Source: Micromonospora cathayae
GTDB lineage: Bacteria; Actinomycetota; Actinomycetes; Mycobacteriales; Micromonosporaceae
Reading direction: 5' to 3'
Assembly (NCBI RefSeq): GCF_028993575.1
Contig: NZ_CP118615.1
Span: forward strand, 3,997,001 to 4,061,000
DNA length: 64,000 bases
Shown: piece by piece, positions 1 to 6,800 of the stretch
Position numbering within the stretch: the first letter of the stretch is position 1
Layout of the letters: the number at the start of each line of letters is the position of its first letter
The notes under the pieces: model-generated
The model's input: only the letters and a program-made list of their open reading frames with translations
The model's database searches: none
What the model was told of the DNA's origin: nothing
Position numbers and translations under genes: made by a program

Positions 1-540
1 GGACAGGGTGACCGCCCCGTCGGGCAGCGCCGTGTAGGCGACGTAGAGGGACCGGGTGGTGGCGAAGTTCGGTGAGGTCACGATGCCGAGCAGGCCGCGT
101 TCGTTGCCGGAGGTGGACACCCGGGTGGTGAGGTCCAGCAGTGGGGTGGCCGCGAGTCCGGTGTCCTCGTGGTAGACCCGGACGGTGCCGGCCTTCTCGG
201 TGACGAACAGCCGGTCGCTGCCGTCGTCCGGGGCGTGGATGGCGGTCGGCCGGCGCAGGCCGGAGGCGACCTGGGTGGTGCTGACGGTCAGCCGGTCCAG
301 CGGCACCGCGGCCGGGCCGACCCCGCTCCGCCCGACCCCGGCGGCCGGCGCGGCCCGGTGGTCGGGGCCGGCCACCCCGTCGGCACCGGCCGGCGTGGAG
401 GGGCCGGCCGGGGCGGAGCGGGCGGCTCCGCCGTCGAGGGTGGTGGGGGCGGACAGGGCGGGGGTGGGCGGCAGGAGCAGCCCGGCCGTCAGGACGAGTC
501 CGGTGACGGTCGCCAGGGTGCTCCTACTGGCAGTAGGCAT
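1..540 (-). CDS. Secreted glucose/sorbosone dehydrogenase-type beta-propeller protein, N-terminal part (runs off the window)
   Basis: The 180 codons visible begin with a signal peptide (MPTASRSTLATVTGLVLTAG, then a hydrophobic core ending near ALSA) and an Ala/Gly/Pro-rich linker of about 55 residues. The conserved start of the PQQ-dependent soluble aldose dehydrogenase fold follows: VASGLRRPTAI, DRLFVTEKAGTVRVY, LLDLTTRVSTSGNERGLLGI and SLYVAYTALPDGAV. Members of this family are exported six-bladed propellers that oxidise sugars or aldehydes, usually with PQQ and calcium. The catalytic His/Arg residues lie beyond the window edge, so activity cannot be judged. The ATG at 540 is chosen because it begins the signal peptide. 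A LacI-type operator lies 72 bases upstream, which suggests sugar-responsive repression. Confidence 0.8.
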   Translation of the reverse strand, partial: MPTASRSTLATVTGLVLTAGLLLPPTPALSAPTTLDGGAARSAPAGPSTPAGADGVAGPDHRAAPAAGVGRSGVGPAAVPLDRLTVSTTQVASGLRRPTAIHAPDDGSDRLFVTEKAGTVRVYHEDTGLAATPLLDLTTRVSTSGNERGLLGIVTSPNFATTRSLYVAYTALPDGAVTLS

Positions 541-611
541 GTCGACTCCAATCTTCGGTCGAAGTCAATGTCCGGGTGGTTTCGGCGTTCATCTATGCGT
601 ATCCCGCCTGA

Positions 612-625
612 TGGAAGCGCTCCCA
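612..625. promoter_or_regulatory. LacI-family operator-like site upstream of the sugar dehydrogenase
   Basis: TGGAAGCGCTCCCA is a palindrome with one mismatched base pair, centred on the CG step typical of LacI-family operators. It closely resembles the CebR-type box TGGGAGCGCTCCCA known from actinomycetes. It lies between the divergent sugar dehydrogenase (start 540) and cupin (start 699) genes. The regulator itself is not in the window. Confidence 0.5.
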
Positions 626-698
626 GGTGCGCGGTCCCGCACCCTGGAACCCGCTGCCCCGTTCCGGCGGGCTGAAGCCGACGGTGGCACGCCCTACC

Positions 699-1118
699 AT
701 GGCGCGGGTGGACAAGGTGCAGCTCCGCCGGCTACCCGTGACCGAACCGCCGATCCCGCCCGGCGGCGGGCGGATCCAGTCGGACGCGGGCGAACTGGCC
801 CAGATCGCCAGCGGCCCCGACGCGTACCGGTTCGTCGCCTACCTGGAGCTGCGACCCGGCCGACCGCGCGGCAACCACTACCACACCCGCAAGACCGAGA
901 CCCTGTACGTCGTCAGCGGCCGGGTGCGCGCGGTCTTCCACGACCTGACGTCGGGGCGGCGCAGCGAGGCGGTGCTGGAACCGGGCCACCTGGTGACGAT
1001 CCAGCCGCACTGCGCGCACGTCTTCCACGCCCTCGACCCGGCGCAGGCGGTCGAGCTGGCCGACGTCCCCTACGACCCGGCGGACACCCACCCGCACCAG
1101 GTCGGCGAGCGGGCCTAG
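699..1118 (+). CDS. Small single-domain cupin protein
   Basis: 139-residue protein with both cupin motifs. Motif 1 is GNHYHTRKTETLYVVSGRV, with two His and one Glu as metal ligands. Motif 2 is PGHLVTIQPHCAHVFHAL, supplying the last His. The spacing fits the cupin_2 fold, often seen in sugar-nucleotide isomerases, epimerases and small-molecule sensors; nothing here separates these. The ATG at 699 is preferred over an upstream start at 627 because the extra 24 residues are Pro/Arg-rich and unlike a cupin. The gene faces the pentapeptide gene, and the two stop codons abut inside a CTAGCTAG palindrome at 1115-1122. Confidence 0.65.
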   Translation: MARVDKVQLRRLPVTEPPIPPGGGRIQSDAGELAQIASGPDAYRFVAYLELRPGRPRGNHYHTRKTETLYVVSGRVRAVFHDLTSGRRSEAVLEPGHLVTIQPHCAHVFHALDPAQAVELADVPYDPADTHPHQVGERA

Positions 1119-2660
1119 CTAGCCCGCGTCGGACGCCGCCCCGTCGGAGCGTCCCCACCGGAGGGTGCCGTGACAGACCACGTCGCCGAGGATCTCCCGG
1201 TTGTCCCGCCACCGGTCCAGCCGGGCCCCGGCGACGCTGACGTCACCGTGGAACGAGGCACGACCGTCGGGGCCGCCGAGGCGGAACACGGTCCCCTCGA
1301 ACGTGCTGTCGTCGAACCGGGTGGTGCCGTGGAACTGGGTGCCGGTGAAGTCCGCGTACCCGACGCGGCAGCCGGAGAGATCCAGGTCGAGCAGGGTCGC
1401 GCCGGACAACGGCAGGGTCGTGCCGGCCCAGTGCGGTGGACCGTCCGGGGCCGGCCGGAGCCGGTCGGTCAGCAGCCGCTGCGCGTCGCGCCGCAGCCCC
1501 ACCTCCCGCTCCTGCCCGGCGGTACGGGGGCCGGCCAGCCGGAACGGCAGCGGCCGGCGCAGGTACCCGCACACCGCGTCCACCACGCGTTGCCGCAGGT
1601 CCGATCGGGTGTCGCCGAGTTCGCCGAGGATCCGTAGCCCGGCCGCGCGGACGTCGGGATCGGGGTCGGCGAGTTGGCCCGCGTACGGGGCGACGGAACC
1701 GTCCGGTGTGAGCGGAGCGCCGCTGTCGTCCGGTCCGGCGGTCGGCGTCCAGCCCAGCGGCCAGCACACCGGTTCGTCGTCGGCGGTACCGGACCACCGG
1801 GCCCCGGCCAGGTCCACGGTCGGCTGGTCGAGCATGGTCGGCCCGCCGAACCGGGCGTCCCGGAAGCAGGCGTCCGCCCCGAACCGGGCCTTGTGGAACC
1901 AGGCCGGCCCGGCGAACCGCGCCCGGCGGAACGACACCGGCCCGGCGAACCGGGCTCCGTCGCCGCCCTCGTGCCAGTCCTGGTAGTCGCCCATCACCAC
2001 CGCCACCGGCCAGCCCGGATCGTCCTCGTTCGGTTCGTCCCACGCCACCGGCCGGACCTCCTCGATGGTGTCCCAGGCCGGATCGTCCTCCCACAGCTCG
2101 TCCTCGCCGCGCCCGAACCAGGCGATGCCCTGGAAGGTGGCACCGGTGAAGTCGGTCGGGCCCCGGAACCTGGCCCGCCCGAACGCGGCGTGCGCACCGA
2201 ACCGGGCTCCGGTGAACCGGGCCGGGCCGTCGAAGAGGGCGCGGCTGAAGAGCGCGTCGCCGGTGAACCGGGTGCCGGCGAACGAGGTCGTCCCGGCGAA
2301 CCGGGTGTCGGCGAAGCGTCCCTCGCCCAGCCGGCAGCCGCTGAGGTCGACGTCCACCAGGTACGCCCCGGACAGGTCGACGGTGACCTCGGCCGCCGGG
2401 GTGCCGGCCGGGCGCAGCAGCGCCGCGAGGGCGCGTACCGCCGTCCGTGCGTCGTCCCGCGTACCGGGACGGTCGTCCGGACCGGACCGGGCGCGCAGCC
2501 GGGCGCAGATCGTGTCGGTCGTGGGCTGCCGCAGGACGGGGTGCGACGTGGCCAGCTCCACCGCCTGCCGCAGCGCGCTCTCCCACGTCGCGCCGGTCGC
2601 CTCCGCCACCTGGCGGGCCACGTCCCGGTACGTCCCGGCGACCGTCTCCGGCACTGCCAT
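1119..2660 (-). CDS. Pentapeptide-repeat protein
   Basis: 513 residues. The first roughly 90 residues are alpha-helical and unlike the repeats. Two blocks of pentapeptide repeats follow, roughly residues 93-260 and 395-490, recognisable by A(D/N)LSG and ARFxG/TRFxG units such as VDLSGCRLGEGRFADTRFAG. Between them lies a Pro/Asp-rich stretch and an alpha-helical segment (residues about 325-390) that resembles a HEAT-like repeat (YAGQLADPDPDVRAAGLRILG). Such proteins form right-handed beta-helices; some bind DNA gyrase, most have no known role. No membrane segment or signal peptide is seen. The position of this long acidic insert inside the repeat tract is the only odd feature. Confidence 0.8.
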   Translation of the reverse strand: MAVPETVAGTYRDVARQVAEATGATWESALRQAVELATSHPVLRQPTTDTICARLRARSGPDDRPGTRDDARTAVRALAALLRPAGTPAAEVTVDLSGAYLVDVDLSGCRLGEGRFADTRFAGTTSFAGTRFTGDALFSRALFDGPARFTGARFGAHAAFGRARFRGPTDFTGATFQGIAWFGRGEDELWEDDPAWDTIEEVRPVAWDEPNEDDPGWPVAVVMGDYQDWHEGGDGARFAGPVSFRRARFAGPAWFHKARFGADACFRDARFGGPTMLDQPTVDLAGARWSGTADDEPVCWPLGWTPTAGPDDSGAPLTPDGSVAPYAGQLADPDPDVRAAGLRILGELGDTRSDLRQRVVDAVCGYLRRPLPFRLAGPRTAGQEREVGLRRDAQRLLTDRLRPAPDGPPHWAGTTLPLSGATLLDLDLSGCRVGYADFTGTQFHGTTRFDDSTFEGTVFRLGGPDGRASFHGDVSVAGARLDRWRDNREILGDVVCHGTLRWGRSDGAASDAG

Positions 2661-2780
2661 CCGACCCCTCCGCTTCCCGACGGCCCTCCGGCCGGGCTGC
2701 CCGGACCGGGTGACGCGCAGGATAGCCGGCAGGCGGCTGCCCGGACCGGGGCGGCCCGGCGGACGGTCGGGAACCGCTGG

Positions 2781-3692
2781 TCAGTCCGCCGGTCCGGTGC
2801 TGCCGAACTGCCGCAGCTTGTCGGGGTTGACCACGAAGAAGAGCTGTTCGACGCCCCGGGTCGAGGCGTGCAGGGTGACCAGCGCCTGTGGCGTACCGTC
2901 CAGGTCGGTCACCAGCAGCGCCGGGCCGCCGTTCGCCTCGACCAGCCGGTACGTGGCGGTGTGCCAGTACTTGCGCCGGACGTTGTCCAGGAAGGTCGAC
3001 ACCCGGGCCACGCCGTGCAGGACCCGGCGTGCCGCGTGGACCCGGCCGCCGCCGTCGGAGCGGGCCGTCACGTCCTCGGCGAGCAGCTGTTCCAGCGCGG
3101 TCAGGTCGCCGTCGCGGGCCGCCCGCAGGAACGCCTCCACCAGCCGTCGCCGGTCGGCCGGCGACACCGGGGCGGAGCGGGCGGAGGCGAGGTGCCGCCG
3201 GGCCCGGCTGACCAGTTGGCGGGCGTTGTCCTCGCTGGTGTCGAGCACCTCCGCCACCTGCCGGTGGGGATAGTCGAACGCCTCGCGGAGCACGTACGCG
3301 GCCCGTTCCGTCGGACCGAGCTTCTCCAGCAGCACCAGCACCGCCAGGTCCACCGCCTCCGCCCGTTCCGCGCCGAGGGTCGGGTCGGCGGCGGTGTCCA
3401 CCGGCTCGGGCAGCCACGGTCCGACGTACGTCTCCCGGGCCGCCCGCGCCGAGGTCGCCGCGTTGACGGCCAGCCGGGTGGTGACGGTGGTGAGGAAGGC
3501 CGCCGGGTTGCGTACCGCCTCCCGGTCGGTGCCCTGCCAGCGGAGCCAGGCGTCCTGCACCACGTCCTCGGCCGCGCCGACACCGCCCAGCATGCGGTAC
3601 GCGATACCGAACAGTCGTGGCCGCAGGGCCTCGAACTCGGCCAGACCGGTGGTGGACGACGCCGCTGCCGGGGTCACCGGGTCACGCTGCAT
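2781..3692 (-). CDS. ECF41-family RNA polymerase sigma factor (SigJ-like)
   Basis: 303 residues. Region 2 lies near the N-terminus (FEALRPRLFGIAYRMLGGVG, then AAEDVVQDAWLRW) and region 4 at about 128-180 (LGPTERAAYVLREAFDYPHR, then VAEVLDTSEDNARQLVSRAR). The fused C-terminal SnoaL-like domain carries the two ECF41 signature motifs: DGGGR (within RSDGGGRV) and NPDKL near the C-terminus. In this family the C-terminal extension, rather than a separate anti-sigma factor, controls activity. The gene overlaps the 3' end of the NmrA-like gene by 19 bases, matching the known ECF41 pairing with a small oxidoreductase/epimerase partner. The inducing signal is not apparent. Confidence 0.92.
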   Translation of the reverse strand: MQRDPVTPAAASSTTGLAEFEALRPRLFGIAYRMLGGVGAAEDVVQDAWLRWQGTDREAVRNPAAFLTTVTTRLAVNAATSARAARETYVGPWLPEPVDTAADPTLGAERAEAVDLAVLVLLEKLGPTERAAYVLREAFDYPHRQVAEVLDTSEDNARQLVSRARRHLASARSAPVSPADRRRLVEAFLRAARDGDLTALEQLLAEDVTARSDGGGRVHAARRVLHGVARVSTFLDNVRRKYWHTATYRLVEANGGPALLVTDLDGTPQALVTLHASTRGVEQLFFVVNPDKLRQFGSTGPAD

Positions 3693-4483
3693 GCTCCCAA
3701 CCTAGGCCCTGTGCCGGCGTCCCCGCCCCGACCGTCCGGGGTCTGGGCGCCCGCCCACCCGTCGAGGGTGGTGGACCCGGTCCGGGCGTCGTCGGCCGGC
3801 ACCAGCGACCGTTCGGCCAGCACCGCGCCGAAGTACCGCGCCCCGGGGTCGGTGGTCACCGTCCGGTGGTCGCCGTTCCTGGCGAGCAACGTACGGCCCA
3901 GGTCGTCGAGGCGGAACCGCTCCGGGCCACCGACCTCCACGGTGTGCTCGGCCGGGGTGCCCACCGCGACGGCCGCCAGTTCCGCGGCCACGTCGTCGGC
4001 CGCGAGTGGCTGGATCAGCGCCGCCGGGAGACGTACCGTGTCGCCGTCCGTCGCGGCGTCGACGATGGTGGACAGGAACTCGAAGAACTGCGTCGCGCGG
4101 ACGACCGTGTACGGGATGCCGGACGCGGCCACGAGTTCCTCCTGCCGGACCTTCGCCCGGAAGTACCCGTTGTCGCCGAGCCGGTCGACGCCGACGACGG
4201 AGAGCAGCACGTGGTGCCGTACCCCGGCGGCGAGTTCGGCGGTGGTCAGGTTGCGGCCGGACGTCTCGAAGAACCCGCGCGCGGCGGTGGCCTCGAACGA
4301 GGGGGAGTTGGACACGTCGACGACGACGTCCGCGCCGGCCAGCGCGGTGTCCAGCCCCGCCCCGGTCAGGGTGTCCACCCCGGTGCTGGGCGAGGCGGCC
4401 ACCACCTCGTGTCCCCGCCCGGCGAGGAGGGCCACGAGCCTGGTGCCGATGAGTCCACTGCCGCCGATGACGACGATCCGCAT
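3674..4483 (-). CDS. NmrA-like NAD(P)-binding protein, ECF41 partner
   Basis: 269 residues with an N-terminal Rossmann motif (MRIVVIGGSGLIGTRLVALL) and the atypical short-chain dehydrogenase/NmrA fold: VVVDVSNSP after strand 4, then HHVLLSVVGVDRLG and YTVVRATQFFEF. No classical YxxxK pair is obvious, so it may be an epimerase-like enzyme or a redox sensor. The ATG at 4483 is chosen because GAGAGG stands just upstream and the Rossmann strand begins at once; longer frames add only Pro/Arg-rich sequence. It is co-transcribed with and overlaps the ECF41 sigma gene, so it is the probable conserved 'COE' partner of that sigma factor. Confidence 0.8.
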   Translation of the reverse strand: MRIVVIGGSGLIGTRLVALLAGRGHEVVAASPSTGVDTLTGAGLDTALAGADVVVDVSNSPSFEATAARGFFETSGRNLTTAELAAGVRHHVLLSVVGVDRLGDNGYFRAKVRQEELVAASGIPYTVVRATQFFEFLSTIVDAATDGDTVRLPAALIQPLAADDVAAELAAVAVGTPAEHTVEVGGPERFRLDDLGRTLLARNGDHRTVTTDPGARYFGAVLAERSLVPADDARTGSTTLDGWAGAQTPDGRGGDAGTGPRLGACSVTR

Positions 4484-4694
4484 GGTGGTACCTCTCTCCG
4501 TGATCTGGCCGTCGGTGGGACGACGGCCCGGATGGTGCTCTCGGCAGGTACGACCGGTCGGGGCGGTGATCCGTGACAGGTGGGCGGGTGACGTGCGTCT
4601 CGTCGCGGACGGCATCCGGTACGGCGGTGTGCGCCGTCCCGCTCCGACCGCCGGGCTGGGGCGGACGGCCGGAGCGGGACGACCGGTCACCGGG

Positions 4695-5738
4695 TCACTG
4701 GCAGACCCGGCCGACACCGACCCCGGCGGACACCGTCGCCGGCACGGTGGCCGGCGGGTCCACCGTGTACGGGTAGTAGGTGCGCGGCTCGACCACCGTG
4801 CCGGCGGTTTCCGGGGCGCCCGAGCCGACGTACAGGTTGTCGCGTTCCACCACCCGGCCCGGGGCGCTGTCGGCGTACCCGACGTGGATCGGATGGGCCA
4901 CGTTCTCGAAGTAGTTGCCCTCGACCATCAGCCCGGCGTTCTCGGTCGAGGCGATGCCGTAGAGGGCGTTGTTCCGGTAGTAGTTGTTGTAGACGTGCAC
5001 CGGGTCGGCGAACCGGACCCGGGGGTGGCGCTGGTCCGTACCGTCGAAGAAGTTGTGGTGGTAGGTGACCCGCAGCTTGCCGATGTCGGCCGGGTAGTTG
5101 TCCGAGTGGCCGACCAGCGACGCCTTGCTGTGCTGGTGGAACCGGTTCCAGGAGACGGTGACGAAGTCCGACTCCCGTTTGATGTCGAGCAGGCCGTCGT
5201 AGCCGTCGGACAGGTCGTTGTGGTCGATCCAGACGTGGTGGGCCTTGTTGGTGACGCTGATCGAGTCGTCCTCGGCGTCGGTGAACCGGATGTTCCGGAT
5301 GATCACGTTGTTGCCGGGTCGGGTGGTGGAGCCGAGCTGGAGCCCGCCGCCGGTGATCTCGGCGGTGCTGCCGACGCCGATGATGCTCTTGTTGGCGACC
5401 ACGGTGATCATGTCGCTGACCTGGATCCGGCCGGCCACCCGGATGATCATCGGGTCCTTCGAGCCGGCGGCGCTGGCCAGCGCCGTGGCGGTGGTGACGG
5501 TGACGGTCTGACCGCCCGCGCCGCCGGTGGTGCCGGGCTGGCCGAGGGCGTCGACCGAGGCGAAGCCGGTCGGCGCGTCGGTGCAGGAGACGACCGGCGC
5601 GGTGGTCGCCACCGGGTCCGCGGCCGCCGCGCCGCCGCCCAGCGGGACGGCCAGGACCCCGGCCAGGACGAGTGCGGTACGGCGGTGCGGCCGCCGGCCG
5701 GCGGTTGTGGCCGGGCGGGGGAGAGGGGTGAGGGTCAT
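4695..5738 (-). CDS. Secreted pectate lyase, polysaccharide lyase family 1
   Basis: 347 residues. A Tat/Sec-like signal peptide spans residues 1-40 (RRPHRRTALVLAGVLAVPLG, then AAAADP). The parallel beta-helix follows, with PL1 signature segments: NVIIRNIRFTDAEDDSISV, HHVWIDHNDLSDGYDGLLDI, VTVSWNRFHQHSKASLVGHS, and then RVTYHHNFFDGTDQRHPRVR, which holds the catalytic Arg. Asp residues of WIDHNDLSDGYDGLLDI would bind calcium. It cleaves polygalacturonate by beta-elimination outside the cell. The gene stands alone, with a perfect 14-base LacI-type palindrome 160 bases upstream of the start, so carbon-source repression is likely. Confidence 0.93.
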   Translation of the reverse strand: MTLTPLPRPATTAGRRPHRRTALVLAGVLAVPLGGGAAAADPVATTAPVVSCTDAPTGFASVDALGQPGTTGGAGGQTVTVTTATALASAAGSKDPMIIRVAGRIQVSDMITVVANKSIIGVGSTAEITGGGLQLGSTTRPGNNVIIRNIRFTDAEDDSISVTNKAHHVWIDHNDLSDGYDGLLDIKRESDFVTVSWNRFHQHSKASLVGHSDNYPADIGKLRVTYHHNFFDGTDQRHPRVRFADPVHVYNNYYRNNALYGIASTENAGLMVEGNYFENVAHPIHVGYADSAPGRVVERDNLYVGSGAPETAGTVVEPRTYYPYTVDPPATVPATVSAGVGVGRVCQ

Positions 5739-5897
5739 CGGATGCTCTGCTTTCCGGGCGCGCGGAACCGTCGCGGGGGCGCGCCGCCGCTGGTGGTGGG
5801 CAGGACGCAGGTGTCAGCCCCGACCCGTGCCGACCGTCTCCGCCGTACAGGGGGACGGGGCGGAAAGGCAGGATCGGCGGGGCCGGGAGCTGGTATC

Positions 5898-5911
5898 GGA
5901 AAGCGCTTTCC
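5898..5911. promoter_or_regulatory. Perfect LacI-family palindrome upstream of pectate lyase
   Basis: GGAAAGCGCTTTCC is a perfect 14-base palindrome with a central CG, as in LacI/CcpA-like operators. It is in the 315-base gap between the divergent pectate lyase (start 5738) and the DUF2993 gene (start 6054). Because it stands closer to the pectate lyase side and resembles the 612-625 site, repression of the lyase is the simpler reading. Confidence 0.55.
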
Positions 5912-5992
5912 TGACCTGCACGATACGGACCGAACACCTCGAACGTCAACGCTTGTCGATGCCGTCGGCTGCTGGGCGAACTCTGCGGCACC

Positions 5993-6010
5993 TCTCATCG
6001 TTCTCTCATC
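5993..6010 (+). promoter_or_regulatory. TCTCATC direct repeat, probable response-regulator site
   Basis: Two identical copies of TCTCATC start 11 bases apart (5993 and 6004), the spacing expected for an OmpR-type dimer binding one face of the helix. A related pair occurs upstream of the response regulator at 9322-9339. The sites are 44-61 bases before the DUF2993 start. The rest of the 5739-6053 gap shows only the LacI palindrome and no gene. Confidence 0.45.
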
Positions 6011-6053
6011 GCCCTCGGGTGGCACCCCCAGCCGTGGTTGATCTGCTCGGGGT

Positions 6054-6800
6054 GTGCGATGGCTGAGAGACCGGCGGCGACTGGCCGCCCTGGTGACGAT
6101 CCTGGTGGTGACGGCGCTGTCCGTCGCGGTCGCCGCCGACCGGTGGGTGGCCCGGACGGCGGCGGAGCGGCTGGCCGGGCGACTGGCCTGCCTGGCGGAC
6201 CTCGACCGACCGCCCCGGGTGCGGGTGCAGGGCTTCCCGGTACTGCCCGACCTGCTCGCCGGGCGGGTGGGCCGGCTGAGCGTCCAGGCACGTGACGTGC
6301 GGCGCGGCGAACTGCGGGCCGCCCTGGTGGAGGCCACCCTCTCCGACGTGCGGCTCCCCGACGACCAGCCGACCCGGGTCGGCGGACTGACCGTGGCGGT
6401 GCGGGTCGGTTTCGACGCGCTGCCCGCCGAGGTGGCCGGCCGTCCGGTGCGCTACCGGGCGGCGGACGGCCTGCTCGCCATCGAGACCACCGCTCCGCTG
6501 GCCGGACAGCAGCTCCCGGTCACCGTGCTCGCCCGGCCCGCCGTCGACGCCGGCGCCCTCACCGTCACCCCCACCGAGATCGAGGTGATGGGGATGCGCC
6601 GCACCGCCGGAAGCCGGATCGTGGACCGGATCACCGGGGGCCGCGACCTCTCCCGTCCCCTGCCCGACCTGCCGACCGGCCTGGCCTGGCAGGCCGTCGA
6701 GGTCGTCGACGACGGTCTGCGGCTACGGCTGGCCGGACACGACCTGACCATGAGCGGGGCCGGCGACGGCCACCGCGGCGGCACCTGTGGAGGATCCTGA
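6054..6800 (+). CDS. DUF2993 (LmeA-like) membrane-anchored protein
   Basis: 248 residues with an N-terminal signal anchor (LAALVTILVVTALSVAVAAD) and the DUF2993 body, including VRVQGFPVLPDLLAGRVGRL and the later KPVxY-like segment. Mycobacterial LmeA, of this family, is a periplasmic lipid-binding protein needed for lipomannan maturation. The GTG at 6054 places the basic MRWLRDRRR segment before the hydrophobic helix, as expected. The gene overlaps the MMPL gene by one base (TGATG), so the two products are probably co-translated and act together at the cell envelope. Confidence 0.75.
   Translation: MRWLRDRRRLAALVTILVVTALSVAVAADRWVARTAAERLAGRLACLADLDRPPRVRVQGFPVLPDLLAGRVGRLSVQARDVRRGELRAALVEATLSDVRLPDDQPTRVGGLTVAVRVGFDALPAEVAGRPVRYRAADGLLAIETTAPLAGQQLPVTVLARPAVDAGALTVTPTEIEVMGMRRTAGSRIVDRITGGRDLSRPLPDLPTGLAWQAVEVVDDGLRLRLAGHDLTMSGAGDGHRGGTCGGS

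Noticed and set aside
4549..4578. TGTCACG...CGTA on the minus strand upstream of the NmrA-like gene as the ECF41 promoter
   Set aside because: The elements resemble the ECF41 consensus TGTCACA-N16-CGTC, but the spacer here is 19 bases and the -10 differs, so the match is too weak to annotate.
1674..6041. A 1455-codon plus-strand frame across the pentapeptide, sigma and pectate lyase genes
   Set aside because: It spans four well-supported minus-strand genes and two intergenic regions and has no recognisable domain.
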